A program made the translations under genes and the position numbers. A stretch of DNA of 64,000 nucleotides, from positions 8,232,027-8,296,026 of the forward strand of contig CM060174.1 in the NCBI GenBank assembly GCA_030549775.1. The letters are read 5' to 3'. This DNA is from Tamarix chinensis (lineage: Eukaryota; Streptophyta; Magnoliopsida; Caryophyllales; Tamaricaceae). Below, piece by piece: positions 1-11,151 of the stretch. Below the pieces are notes generated by a model, which was not told the DNA's origin, did no database searches, and saw only the letters and a list, made by a program, of their open reading frames with translations. Position 1 is the first letter of the stretch. The number at the start of each line of letters is the position of its first letter.

Positions 1-1290
1 ATTTTATATAATTAGGTTAACTCCCACATTTTTTCTAATACTAATTAACTTCTCTAAATTAATTCTTTGCCATTCAATTAAACTATATATGAATTAATTG
101 TGGTATGTTCTTAGAAATCTCGTTAACCCTAACCAAATTAAAAATCCTACATCATTAAGTTGACTAGAATAAATTATATTTTAATTTAGTCAGTAACTTG
201 TGAAGAATTCAAATTAAATTAACTATTACATGTTTCAATTAATTACTAATCCATAATAATTAATTGAATCGTTGTAACCCTTAATCCTAAATATAAAATC
301 AATTAGATTTCATATAAAGGACAATAATTTAAACATTAATAAAAAAATGATATATCAAAACACAATAATTCATAATCCCTAATATTTAGTTACGATAAAA
401 ATCAGCATTAATAAAATATGGCTACTAAAAAATTAATAACAATCACATATATAACTAGAAATACATAAAAATTAGGCAAAGGATTATATTAAAAGAATGA
501 AATTAAGAACAAGTACATGATGTTTTCGATTTGAATTCCACTTGCAAATATTCCTCCCACCAATCGGTTATTCCCCACAATATCATGAGTCCGCTCTCTT
601 ACTATGATTGTTTCCTCTATTTATATAAATCCTAAACTTTAATTTAATAGATTTCTAATTTAAGTGTGGGATGGATTAAGGAAAGAAAGCATTCTCAATT
701 CTTGATTTATTCAGCAGAGACTTTGATCTTCAATATTTATTTTTTACTTCTTGGCAGTGCTTGTGTTCTTCTCCCTTTGTTTACACACACACACACAGAG
801 TGCTTCATATCTTTCTTATTCTTTTCTTTCACAAGCTTCGTATATTTTTTTTGTAAGCATGTTGTTGAACTTTTCTTTGTTTGGTACATATTTTATATAC
901 TACCCTCCCTATATCTCTATTTGACAAAAGTATTATAGTAAAAATTATTTCATAATAAATAATTATTTTAGGAGATATTCATAGCTATACATTAAATCTT
1001 AATTTTTACTATGATATGACTATATTTAAGAACAATATCTAGAAATAAAAGTCACATATCTCATATTTATCTTTCCACAACACTTTAGATAACCTAAATC
1101 CAAGTTCATACAAGAAATTTATGCCCAACATAAGAAACATTATCAATATTCCTACGAATTTATTATTTTTTCTCAAATATAATTACATAAATGAGATTAT
1201 TAAAATTTAAGCATATAATTATAAATAATGTAACTAACCTCAAATATTACATAAATAAATGACCAAAAACTTAAATTAAGAGGGTATAAA
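1..1290. other. AT-rich intergenic sequence, no gene seen
   Basis: The sequence is very AT-rich, with a short CA run near 783-797. The 90-codon open frame at 666-938 is low-complexity (Phe/Leu/Tyr-rich) and has no recognisable domain, so I do not call it a gene. No repeat ends with duplicated flanks were found. Confidence 0.5.
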
Positions 1291-1299
1291 ATAGATAAG

Positions 1300-2550
1300 A
1301 ATATATGTTCATCAGGTTACCTATAGAATAAAAAGAAGGGTCTCACCAACATACTACCAGTGCATCATATACAAAATCATAAGGAAGACATCTAATACAT
1401 GATCCTATCTATATTGTTAGTGGCAAGCACTATGTTATCAAGACACACACCAAAAATTATACTCACTTCCACATAACCTATGATACACACAATCACCAAT
1501 AATATTTACCTCAAAATAAAATAAGATAATTATTTGATAAAATTTATGCTACTAATTATGGAAAATTTTCTTCATATCATTGATCAATTCCTTTAGTTTG
1601 TAAACCATATTATTTAGGTTTCATGATTCAAAGTTTTGGTTTCACCATATAAGTAGTGTCATCAATGTCACCATTGAGAACTATTATCTTTACATCCATC
1701 AAATGTAGCATATGGTGAAAATGTGTAACAAGAGTTATGACCATACTGAAAGAGTCTTTCTAAGAAACCAAGGAGAAAGTCTCTTGAAGACAACAACTTC
1801 CTTTTTAGTAAAGTATTCTATTTCTATATGACCTCTATGCCCATTTGCATTACACTTTGAATCCCATTTCTATCAGATATCCAATTGTAAAATAAGATAT
1901 AGACCATCTAATAATGGAAAAAGATCTTAAACTTCATTGTCTTGAATAGAATTATACTCCTCATTCATAACATCAATCCACTTTAGAAAGTTATAACTCT
2001 ATGGCCTAATAAAATGTGAATACATCGTCTTCCCAATGTTCTATTATTTTATCATGTTCTAATTAGAAAAATACTATCACTAATGGACTGCCTTATTTCT
2101 TAAGGCATTTCAAGTTATTCTTTAGAAAAAATTGCCTTATTTTAAGTGGTGGTCCAACAATGTCATATTGATGTTTCTAATTTTATTCTTGATCAATGAT
2201 ATGTATAAAAACATATACATCATCATAGGCTATATTAGAAATACAACATGATTCATACTCAAGGACAAATTATCTAACCTTATCTCTCTTCCCAATATCA
2301 ACATCCTTAAGATATGGTGTATGTTTTGTCCCAAATTTAACTAAGTGTGGGCTTATATGACCATAAGACCCTAAATTACTCTGAACAATCGATAAAATAG
2401 AGACTCACACCTTTAGAGCCTAATGTCCTTCTATGTGACATGTAAGGATTTTCCTCATTAGGATAATCTTAAACTTGAAAATATGTTTTAAAGGTCACAA
2501 GGTGTTTTGGTCACTTTAATAGGAACTTTATTTAGCATATAAGTTGTTGT
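1300..2550 (-). mobile_element. possible decayed copia-type retrotransposon, downstream part
   Basis: This stretch has many stops in all frames. It lies on the downstream side (minus sense) of the zinc-knuckle remnant at about 3886-3935 and is separated from it by the Cassandra insertion. I could not identify individual pol motifs with confidence. The assignment rests on position and on the decayed coding texture. It could equally be unrelated intergenic DNA. Confidence 0.25.
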
Positions 2551-3279
2551 TATAATACCCCAAATTAGTGGTTGATTGTAGAAGTTTAAAAGGGCTGATA
2601 ATATTACCTATATCAACAAGGTACACCTTTCTTTTCAGATACCCATCATATAATAACTATATAGTTAAGCATGCTTAGGTTAGAGTAATCTAAGAGTGAG
2701 TGGTCTCTTGGAAATTTTTTCCAGAAACATGTGAGTGAGAATAAAATACATTGAAAAGGGTTCGTGCTGACCTGTGGGGTTAGTCATTAACCTTGAAAGA
2801 CTCTAAGGTAACTATCCACGACTAGTGTGGAGTTAGAGTGTTACAAATGACATCATAGAAAAATCGCAATCATGAGATAAAATTGGATGAGTCAATTAGC
2901 TGCCTAGTAGAAAAATTCTTGGGATGGACTCTAATGTGATAATTAATGCTCAAGCCACAACTAGAATGTTGTGTTCTTTTAGTGTGGTTTAAGTAATACT
3001 GCAAATTATTGGTTGATGGTAGAGGTTTAAATTGATTGATAAAATTACCTATATCAATAAGGTGCACCTTCCTTTTCAGAAATCCATCACTAGAGAACTA
3101 TATAGCTAAGCATGCTTAGCTTAAAGTAGTTCAAGGATGGGTGATCTCTTGAGAAGCTTCCTAGAATAATGTGAGTGAGGGAAAAATGCACTAGAAAAGC
3201 TCATGTTGATTCGTAAAGCCAATTGTAAATCTAAAAAGTGTTATAGGGTAATAACCCACAGCTAGTGCAAGATGTTATA
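2551..3279 (+). mobile_element. Full-length but diverged Cassandra TRIM (two LTRs)
   Basis: Two direct repeats, 2551-2845 and 2992-3279, flank a 146-bp internal segment. Both LTRs start near T(A/G)TAATAC and end GTGTTACA or ATGTTATA. Both carry the 5S rRNA-like core that defines Cassandra: an A-box-like AGTTAAGCATGCTT / AGCTAAGCATGCTT and, in the second LTR, the C-box-like GGATGGGTGATCTC. The internal segment starts with a degenerate initiator-tRNA primer site (around TGACATCATAGA). There is no coding capacity. TRIMs are non-autonomous and move with proteins of other retrotransposons. The two LTRs differ at many positions and no clear target-site duplication remains, so the copy is old. Confidence 0.8.
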
Positions 3280-4700
3280 ATTGTTTTCTGGTAAGGTAAA
3301 ATAAGTAACAATACTCTTCATTGTATCCTTGTGGGTTATATTTCATTCTTTGTATACACCATCCATGTTAGGATCCTAGCATGGGTATTGTGGGATGATT
3401 CCAATTTTACATACAAGGTTTACATTATATGAAGTAACATTATCAAGCATGTATAGGTTATTAAATAAATATAATGAATCATTATGGATAATATATGAAT
3501 TCAAAAGAATATAATACTAACTATGTCCATCTGGACAATGATATCATAATATGTATAGTAAGAAAATAGAAACCGAAGTCTATCTAAAAGATGGCAAAAG
3601 TAAAATATCTTCAAATCCCAATATTAACTAATTCCTAACAATAACCTAAAGTTTCATATTAATTTAATTTCTACATACTTTTTATTACCCATATTGATGT
3701 ATCTTTCATTATCATTTGCCTTTCAATAGCTTAAGCAACCTTACTTAAAAATACTTATGTGAGTAGTAATAGTAAATCTAATTACCAAATGTTTCTAGTT
3801 AATGAAGTAAAATTAACATTATAACAAAACAATGTGATAATATGTTAATTTTACATTTATTGGTACTCTAAACATATTATTTGGTACAATCCTTCTTCAC
3901 ATGTCCAAGAAATACACAAAAGAAATAATTATCACTTTCCTTATGATGTTTCATTTGCCTTAAATCCATAAGAAAAAAATTTTATATTCCTACTTTATTT
4001 TCTTACCCTTAACCTTAGGAGTGAGCCAAATAGGCACCTCATTATACCCTAATTCAACTTTTCTTCCCCTTGCACACAATATGAAATAAACTAATTAAGA
4101 GATAATTTCTCTAGAGTATAGATGACCTTGAACTAGCTAAAATGTGTAGAAAACTAAATTAATACCAAAGGTTTGACCAAGTCATATGACAACTCAAACT
4201 TTGATGTCTCGAGCTTTAAATCAATGTGAGTCATATCAATGACATACTCCCTTATGTTTTATTTTTCTTTAGATCTCATTGAATTCAAAATTTCCAAAAG
4301 TATGCTTGTTTCATCCTTATAGTTTTTCAAAACACCTTTCATTTTCTACAGGAAACTCCTTAATATTAATGACCCCAACAAACACTTCACCCCTAATTTT
4401 TTCTATAATGTTGTGTTTAATAATCATAAGACTCATGTGATATACACAATCTTACTTCCCCAAAGTTCTTTTTATTCTTAATTGAACTTGCACCCATAAG
4501 AGGAACAAATTATCTAGCCCCGACTATAAAGTTTAGATCTGTGTAGCCTAGAACAATCGTATGATCTCTTTTTAATCCTTGAAGTCGGCCCATTTGCATG
4601 AAAATCTAACCTAACTCAATAGACATTGCAAAGATGTTAACCATGTATAAAATAAAATATACAAATAAATTAGCATGATCACTCAAATATACATAAATAT
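3280..4700 (-). mobile_element. Decayed Ty1/copia-like gag remnant
   Basis: Read on the minus strand, about 3935-3886 gives YFFCVFLGHVKKDC. This matches the copia gag zinc knuckle (CX2CX4HX4C), with the first cysteine apparently replaced by tyrosine or phenylalanine. The surrounding minus-strand reading is AT-rich, broken by stops and frameshifts, and consistent with a gag/protease region. The Cassandra element at 2551-3279 sits on its downstream side. The knuckle is the only strong motif, so the boundaries are approximate. Confidence 0.45.
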
Positions 4701-5390
4701 AGATCAATAAATTCAAATAACGGTTATCCCATTGCAATGTACTTGTGCAAAATTAATATCTAGTCTTTGGATAATAATATTAACTGTGAGGGGTGACCTT
4801 TTTGCCATGATCAATTACTAATAATAAGGCATATCAAATAATAAGCTCATCTTTAGATTGACTTATCATCCACATGGTAATTGAAAAATCGTTATATATT
4901 TACCACTATAGGTGCATACGACATTCTATTAAATATTTATCCTTCTTTGGATTGACTGAATAACCATATAAATAAGCACATAGACACAAATGTCTAAAAT
5001 GTTCAATAAACTAATTTTCACAAAAGATATTACTTTGGCGACATATCCTATCACCTGGCCTATCTACATATATTAGACAACCAATTATCTATCCACATAT
5101 ATTAGACAACCAATTATTTGAATATATTAATTTATCAATTTCATTTCATAAATTTGGACATATAACCTTGTGACCAACCTTTTTAGATTTGATATTCATA
5201 ACAATATCAACTCTAAACTTATTTGCATTTAATAAAATAAATGTCAAACAATGCACATAAAATGCTATATTAATATTAATTGGAATGTTAAGAAACATTA
5301 AATTAAATGAGCCAATTATGCATTATTCATATTACTGAGTAAATGATAGCACAAAACAAATAATAGGTCCAAACACATATTTCAAATTGT
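4701..5390. other. AT-rich intergenic sequence
   Basis: No convincing coding frame or duplicated repeat end was seen. A short direct duplication occurs at about 5063-5117, where 'tatctacatatattagacaaccaatta' is followed by a near-identical copy. It may be a remnant leader or LTR of the copia-like element to its left. Confidence 0.3.
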
Positions 5391-5399
5391 AGTCCAAAA

Positions 5400-6650
5400 A
5401 ATATAAAATAAAAATTGGGCTGCGCCATGTTCTCGGGCCAACTGGGAACCCAAAGAGCCAACAAAAGATCTGGGCTACTCCACTCAGCCCACCTAAATGT
5501 ATATGTCCAAGACCAAAAGGGGCGCAGGCCAATAAGGCACTGTTCTCCAATTCCTCCTTTCGGTAAGATTGTTTTTCTTTTTTTAATATTACTAGATGCG
5601 GGCCCCAGGACACAAATGGAACCACACAATACCAAAGGTAATACGATTTTATTTGACCTCTGGTTTCCGTCCGAAAATATTTTCTATTTTTAATTTCGCA
5701 CATCTATTTTTTTTTAAATATATTCAGATATATTTTATAATTTAAAAGTTATTGGTTTTTCGTAATTTTCTTATCTCCGCTTTCTGTTTCGGCATAACAG
5801 TAACTTTCGGCCGTCAGATTTCAAAAATAAGGTACGTGACTTTTCTTTGTATGTTTTTGTTTTTGTTTTATTTTTTAAAATTGACTTAATTTAAACCTAA
5901 TTAATTGTACTCAAACTAACCATTCTTCTTCAACCTCAAGTCCACGCCGCCACTCCACATAAGGAATACAGTCTGCCAGCGGCAATTACGTGGAGCAGCC
6001 GCCGACGACAGCCAACGCCATCGGCCCAACTACCTCACGCCAACGCCAGCCCCGCCAGCCAGCCATAGCCGCAAAAGCATCCAGCACCGGCAAAGTCAGT
6101 CCCAAACGAAGGCCGTCGTTCGACTCATTAAAACGGTCAGCGACTACCGACCAGTAAACTCGATCGGAACCGGCGATTATACCATAAAGCGACGACCACT
6201 GGTAACCCATAGGTCCATTCGAACAACGCCGTCCGCCATGGTTTCTGGCAAAACAAAGCCAGCTTGAAGATCGCTAGCGAACATCGCACACGACGAAACC
6301 AACCCACACAACGAGGCCTTAACTGACCGAATCGGCTTGCGTTGCTTCCTCCGTTGGCGGAATTTCAGTCGCCGTCGCCGAACTGGAGCCTATGAGGAGA
6401 CGATAAAAAAAAGAACGTGTCGAATATAGAAATTGATAAGTGTGGCTTATGTGTCATGACGCTTTGTTAACAAAAAGCAAACTGCTGGAAGTATTTTTTT
6501 TACTCGGCCATGAATCCACCGACAACCTAATTGGACTGGGTTTACAAGCTGGCTCAGCAGGACAATGAGAAGAATAAGAGGTTGGATGGGAGTTCTAATG
6601 GCCCAATTATTTTGGAGCGAAAGGGAGATCAATTTCATTAACCTCGACGA
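5400..6650. other. GC-richer island in AT-rich DNA, identity unknown
   Basis: Base composition rises sharply, especially at 5935-6400, which is rich in GCC and GCCGCC triplets. Overlapping open frames exist on both strands (for example 5332-5703 minus and 5986-6210 minus) but none shows a recognisable domain. The region could be an LTR or untranslated leader of a retroelement, or a degenerate gene end. I do not assign a function. Confidence 0.3.
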
Positions 6651-8260
6651 GATGAATTAAAGTTAAAATTTCAAATTTGTTTGTCCTAATTAACCTTATT
6701 ATTTTTAACTCTCGATTTCGGAGTTAAGTGGAATGAAAGTTAAACATATAAGTAATTTTTTTACTTGATAGGACACAAATCTCTAATAATTTATATCAAT
6801 GGAATATGACTCTTCTTTCACTCATGCTCTTGTCCGTTCTCTACCTCCTCCTGTTCTCATCTCATACTGCCTATTGCCTCCTCCTACTTCGTCGACCTAC
6901 ATCATTCTGGCAGCGATGGCGTTCAATCTCAACAGTTGGAGCTGTAGTATTGATGACCAATTTTGGGCGTCTGTTCTCCTGTCCTCTTGCAGTAACAGTT
7001 GTGCTCGCCCAACATCACCAGGTATAGTTCTGGTCGATTTTTTTTCCTTTACTACGTCTGGTCGAAATCACCATATATGGAACTACTAGAATATTGGCAT
7101 CTTAATTTGTGTTGTCTATGCAATATGGTCGACATCCTCTGCTGCCTTGGTTGAATGCTTGGTTCGAATGTTTGTTACCTTGTTCAAATGCTCCTTTTTT
7201 TCCCTTATACTGATAATGTATTGTGCAATATATTGTAATGGAGTTTGATATCCTCCATTGATTTGGCAAATCTGCATTTTTTTTTATTTTTTACTTTCAA
7301 TGGAGTTCGAATGCAATTGGAGACCAAGGCTTGGTCAACATAGCCTATTTTTTTTTTTCCTTGTTTGAATGCAAATTTGCTACCTTAATTTGTACAATAT
7401 ACTAAGAATGCATATTGTTAGCACTGCTATTAACCACTAAGTTGGCATATCTGGATTTTTTTTTGCTTTCAATGCAATTCGAAGTTGCTTCACTGGGAAT
7501 TTGTTTTTAGGATGTTTGAACCTATTTTGAGCAATATAGTGAGAATGTATATTATTAGTGTTGTTATTAACCTGCTAATATAGTGATAATGTTTATAAGG
7601 TATTGTTGGTGATGCTGGTATTGGCCTTATTCGAATGCTTTTATTATGCGGGTGATGCTAGTGTGGCCCTATTGGCCTCTCTATTGTGTTGTTTGAATTT
7701 GAATTAATTTCAATCGAGTTGCATTATGTTATATAATTTATTATGTTTGTTCTTTTTTCTATTGGTCATGTAATTTTTTTTACTATATTAATAATGATAG
7801 GGAAGAACATTAAAATCTAGAACACTATCTACAATATCCCAAATAATATAGTATGTTTTGGTAATACCTCCATATGTTTGTTTTAGTAAGTTTGGATGTT
7901 ATGTACTAGCCATATTTTTTTTATAAAAATAATATTCTTGTTTTGATATCATAATAATGACAATGATATTTATGTTTTGATAGATGGATAATGGTGATGA
8001 TATTCTTAATATGTTTTACATTACAATCTTTAATTGGTTTGTTGTGGTAGCGATGACTTATTAGTATTTGGACGAAAGTAACATGTTAGATGATGATGAG
8101 TTGATGACTATGATGATATTCGTAACGAATCTAGATAATTGATATTTTTAGTAAGAGAGATGATGAAAAATAGAGTTATATGTTCATATATGATTTGTAT
8201 AGGCCTAGAGGCATTTTATAAAATTTTCTGGGTTACTAGTGAATCAAGATAGCTTGCAAT
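6651..8260. other. T-rich region left of a Harbinger transposase, possible 5' part of that element
   Basis: The region is AT/T-rich with repeated short phrases such as 'tagtgataatg', 'gttcgaatg' and 'gaatgctt' between 7100 and 7700. The two overlapping frames at about 6799-7089 have no known domain. It abuts the transposase remnant starting near 8260, so it may be the non-coding 5' part of the same transposon. I did not find a terminal inverted repeat. Confidence 0.3.
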
Positions 8261-9292
8261 CAACTAAATGGGTTAATGTTGAAAAGTAAGTTTCTTTATT
8301 TTTGTACATTTTGGGGCATGTCACAACAAATAGGGGAGATGCAAAGAGTGTTTGGTAGGTATGGAGAAGTTATTAGTTGTCATTTCCATAATGTCTTAAG
8401 AACTGTTATAGAATTAGAGGAGATGTTTATTAGACAACCAAATGGATTATCAACACCAGTAGAGATTCATGACAATTCCAAGTTCTATCATTATTTTAAG
8501 GTGCGTATTAAGAAATTTTCTTTCTTTTTAGTTAATAAATAATTTAGTAAGATTCTTAACAATATAATAGTTAATTTCAAGATTATGTAGGAGAAATTGA
8601 TGTAACCCATGTCTGAGTAAAAGTTTTTTCATCAGATGCTCCTAAATACAGAGGAAAAAAAATATTAAACCACACACAATGTACTAGCATCTTGTACATT
8701 TGACCTAAAATTTACCTATGTTCTAGTTGTTTGGGAAGTAACTGCATATGATGCTCGAATATTAAAAGACACATTAAGACGACATCATGACATCCAAATT
8801 CCACATGGTAACTACATTACCATACTTGACAAATACCTTTTACTTAATTTATTGAAAGTTGTCTAACATTTTAGATTTTCATGGGTAAATATTATCTAGG
8901 TGATGCTGGGTTTCCTATGATGAGGGGCTTGATTCCACCTTATAGAAGAGAGTAGTATCATCTGAAAGAGTACTCACATAATCCACCAAGGGCTCCTTAG
9001 GAGCTATTTAACTTGCATCATTTTTGTTAAGAAACACAAGTGAAAGAATTTTTAGTGTTATAAAAAAAATTTCAGTTATGTTAAATGCAAATGAACCCCA
9101 TTATGATATATATACACATACAATGATTGCATTAGCATGTTGTATTGTGCATAACTTTCTAATGAGTATTGATTTGGATGAAGCTATAATTAGAGAGGTA
9201 GATCAAGAACTTGCTAATGGCAATGATAAAAAGTGGAAAATAGGTTTGATGATCTTACAGAAGAAGCAGATGTCAGTAGAGGAGAGTTTTTA
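8260..9292 (+). pseudogene. PIF/Harbinger-type DDE transposase, degenerate
   Basis: Fragments in shifting frames follow the order of a plant PIF/Harbinger transposase (nuclease HARBI1-like). First comes an N-terminal segment at 8340-8500 ending in a TPVEIHDNSKFYHYFK-like stretch. Next is the first acidic block EIDVTHV (about 8590) with SSDAPKYRG, then AYDARILKDTLRRHHD (about 8745) carrying the second acid. Then come GDAGFP and PPYRR (about 8900) and ERIFSVIKK (about 9040) with the third acid, followed by [10 protein letters not shown] (about 9130-9165). The DDE family cuts and pastes DNA elements with TWA target duplications. Several in-frame stops and frameshifts make it non-functional. The neighbour at 9560-10500 is the usual second protein of such elements. 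Confidence 0.85.
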
Positions 9293-9559
9293 AGGAATTC
9301 AATAGTAATGGTGAAGTGGAGAGATTATAATATGTAAGAATTTCTTTTGGGCCAAGTAATTTGAACTCATGTACTATTTTGTTTGAACCTTGGTTGATTA
9401 GCTATAATATGTTCTATTTTACATTGAATTTGTGTACTAAATCGTGAGAATACATTGAACACACCTTGAACCATGTCTTTTTTCTTCTTCTTTTTGCATA
9501 CCTATTGTATTTGTCATCTTTTTTATTTATTATTATTATATAGATTCAACCATGCATCC

Positions 9560-10500
9560 TCATCAAGTTGAGAGAAATATTTGAACACGTAAGATGGATG
9601 GAATTCTTCTAGATGCTTTGCTAGATCAAATGCAAATAGGTATTCATTTTGGTGGTAAGTTTACTACAGTAGCTTACAATTCTGTGGTAAAAGAATTTGA
9701 ATAAAAGATTCCTAACTCCTCATGGAACAATGACTGATTTTAAAATAGGATAAAATATCTAATGGATTTTTTTTGAATGTTATGACATATCAGAAATGTT
9801 TCACAAAGTGGTTAGGGTTTTAAACTTACCACTCAAATGTGGAATCTCAAAGATGAAGTATGGAATCAACTAATTGAGATGTGTATAGTGTCAATTTGAT
9901 GGAGTTATAATTTGTTTCATTTGTTTGTTTATCATAGAGCAATTAAAAGGTTGTGAAGTGGAAGGGTAAAACAATTCCCTTCTATAAAAAATTTGAAGAG
10001 CTCTTTTCTAATGATAGGGTAATAGAAGATAATGCTGAAATTTCTGTTGAAGTAAACACAAGGAGAAGATCTGCTGCAAGACAACATGGAGAATCAGGTA
10101 GCATGATTCATGACATTGATAATATGGTCTCATAATATGAAGTTCACATTAAGGGGTTTAGTTCATTTGATATTATTTCTAATGCTCCACCTTATTCTCA
10201 TCAAGACTATGTTTTCGATGCTAGTAATATAAGTGTACCACAAGCAAGTCTGAGTTATGGAAAAAGCAACAAAGGTAATAGGAAAATGGATGCATTTATT
10301 ATAGCATGTTTTGATATGCTAAGTGCACAGATAGAGAAGTTTATCACATTTATGGACAAACACTCACGTGTTGATCCCGTGGAGGCTATAAAGTATGTTG
10401 AGAAGCTTGACTTTGATTCAAGGAATAAGATGCAGGCTTCTTTTTATCTTTCAAAGAATCAACTAGACTCTCGTATGCTAAATGCATTCCATTGGAACAA
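9560..10500 (+). pseudogene. Harbinger-associated Myb/SANT-like (trihelix-type) protein, degenerate
   Basis: The reading begins near RKMDGILLDALLDQMQIG (about 9588) and GGKFTTVAYNSVVKEFE, which match the Myb/SANT-like domain of plant PIF/Harbinger second ORFs (MD..LLDALLEQ.. and FT..AYN.VV..). A frameshifted part follows, then KTIPFYKKFEELFSNDR at about 9966. The C-terminal tail around 10286-10490 has MDAFIIACFDMLSAQIEKF and VEKLDFDSRNKMQASFYL. In active PIF/Harbinger systems this protein helps import the transposase into the nucleus and bind DNA. It lies on the same strand as the transposase and 270 bp downstream of it. Stops and frameshifts mark it as a fossil. It is cut off near 10500, where a reversed LTR fragment begins. 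Confidence 0.75.
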
Positions 10501-10509
10501 CGTCGGCCT

Positions 10510-11035
10510 GCATTATGGCTTTTGGGAAAAAACAAGACAGGGTTGGGGTTTGGTTTTTGCCCAAAAAAAACACGACGGAGAGAGAGAGAGAGAGAAGAGA
10601 AAGAAAAGAGGGAGAGAAGAAAAGAAAATGGGAGGAACCAACTGGTGATCACTTATTTATTTATTTATATATATAAGATGGTATAAAATACTTGAAAAAT
10701 GTTTATAGATAAATTTTATTTAAAACTCATTTAATTAAAACCCTTTTCGTAAAGATCTGAAGGTATAAAAGAATTTCAGAAAAAATTATTTCGTAAAGAC
10801 CTCAAAAAATATTTAGAACCATATAAGAAAATATTTAAATCAAATTTTAAGACACCAAGATTAATTTAAATAATTTCTGAAAATGGCCCTCCGCAAACCA
10901 AAAAGGGTAAAAAGAAAGAAAAAAATTTAGAAAAAATAATAAATTCAAGGTCAGAAATACTTTCTACAGATTAAATTAGTAAAATAATTTTACTATTTTA
11001 ATGTGAATTTTGTTTATAATTTAAATAATTTATTT
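10510..11035 (-). mobile_element. Truncated LTR fragment, family A (minus strand)
   Basis: This fragment matches the segment at about 42480-43090 of the reversed solo LTR. It has the same GA-rich tract (10576-10630, the complement of the family's CT-rich zone), the same ACTCATTTAATTAAAA phrase and the same GGTATAAAA motif. Both ends are truncated: it joins Harbinger-derived DNA on the left and another LTR remnant on the right. Confidence 0.7.
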
Positions 11036-11151
11036 CACTAATGATGCATTAAGGTAACACAATATCCTCCCAACTTATAACCCAAAAACATACAAGTACT
11101 CTAGCCATATAAGTGCAACATATCCTAGGACACCTAATCCTTAAGTATCAA
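11036..11151 (-). mobile_element. Left part of an older reversed LTR interrupted by a solo LTR
   Basis: It ends at CCTTAAGTATCAA, which continues directly at 16014 with ATCAATACCCTCTATAGGG once the intervening element and one TSD copy are removed. The rejoined text is the reverse complement of the conserved GGGTAT..ATACTTAAGG block seen at 32838-32863 and 36969-36994. Confidence 0.7.
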
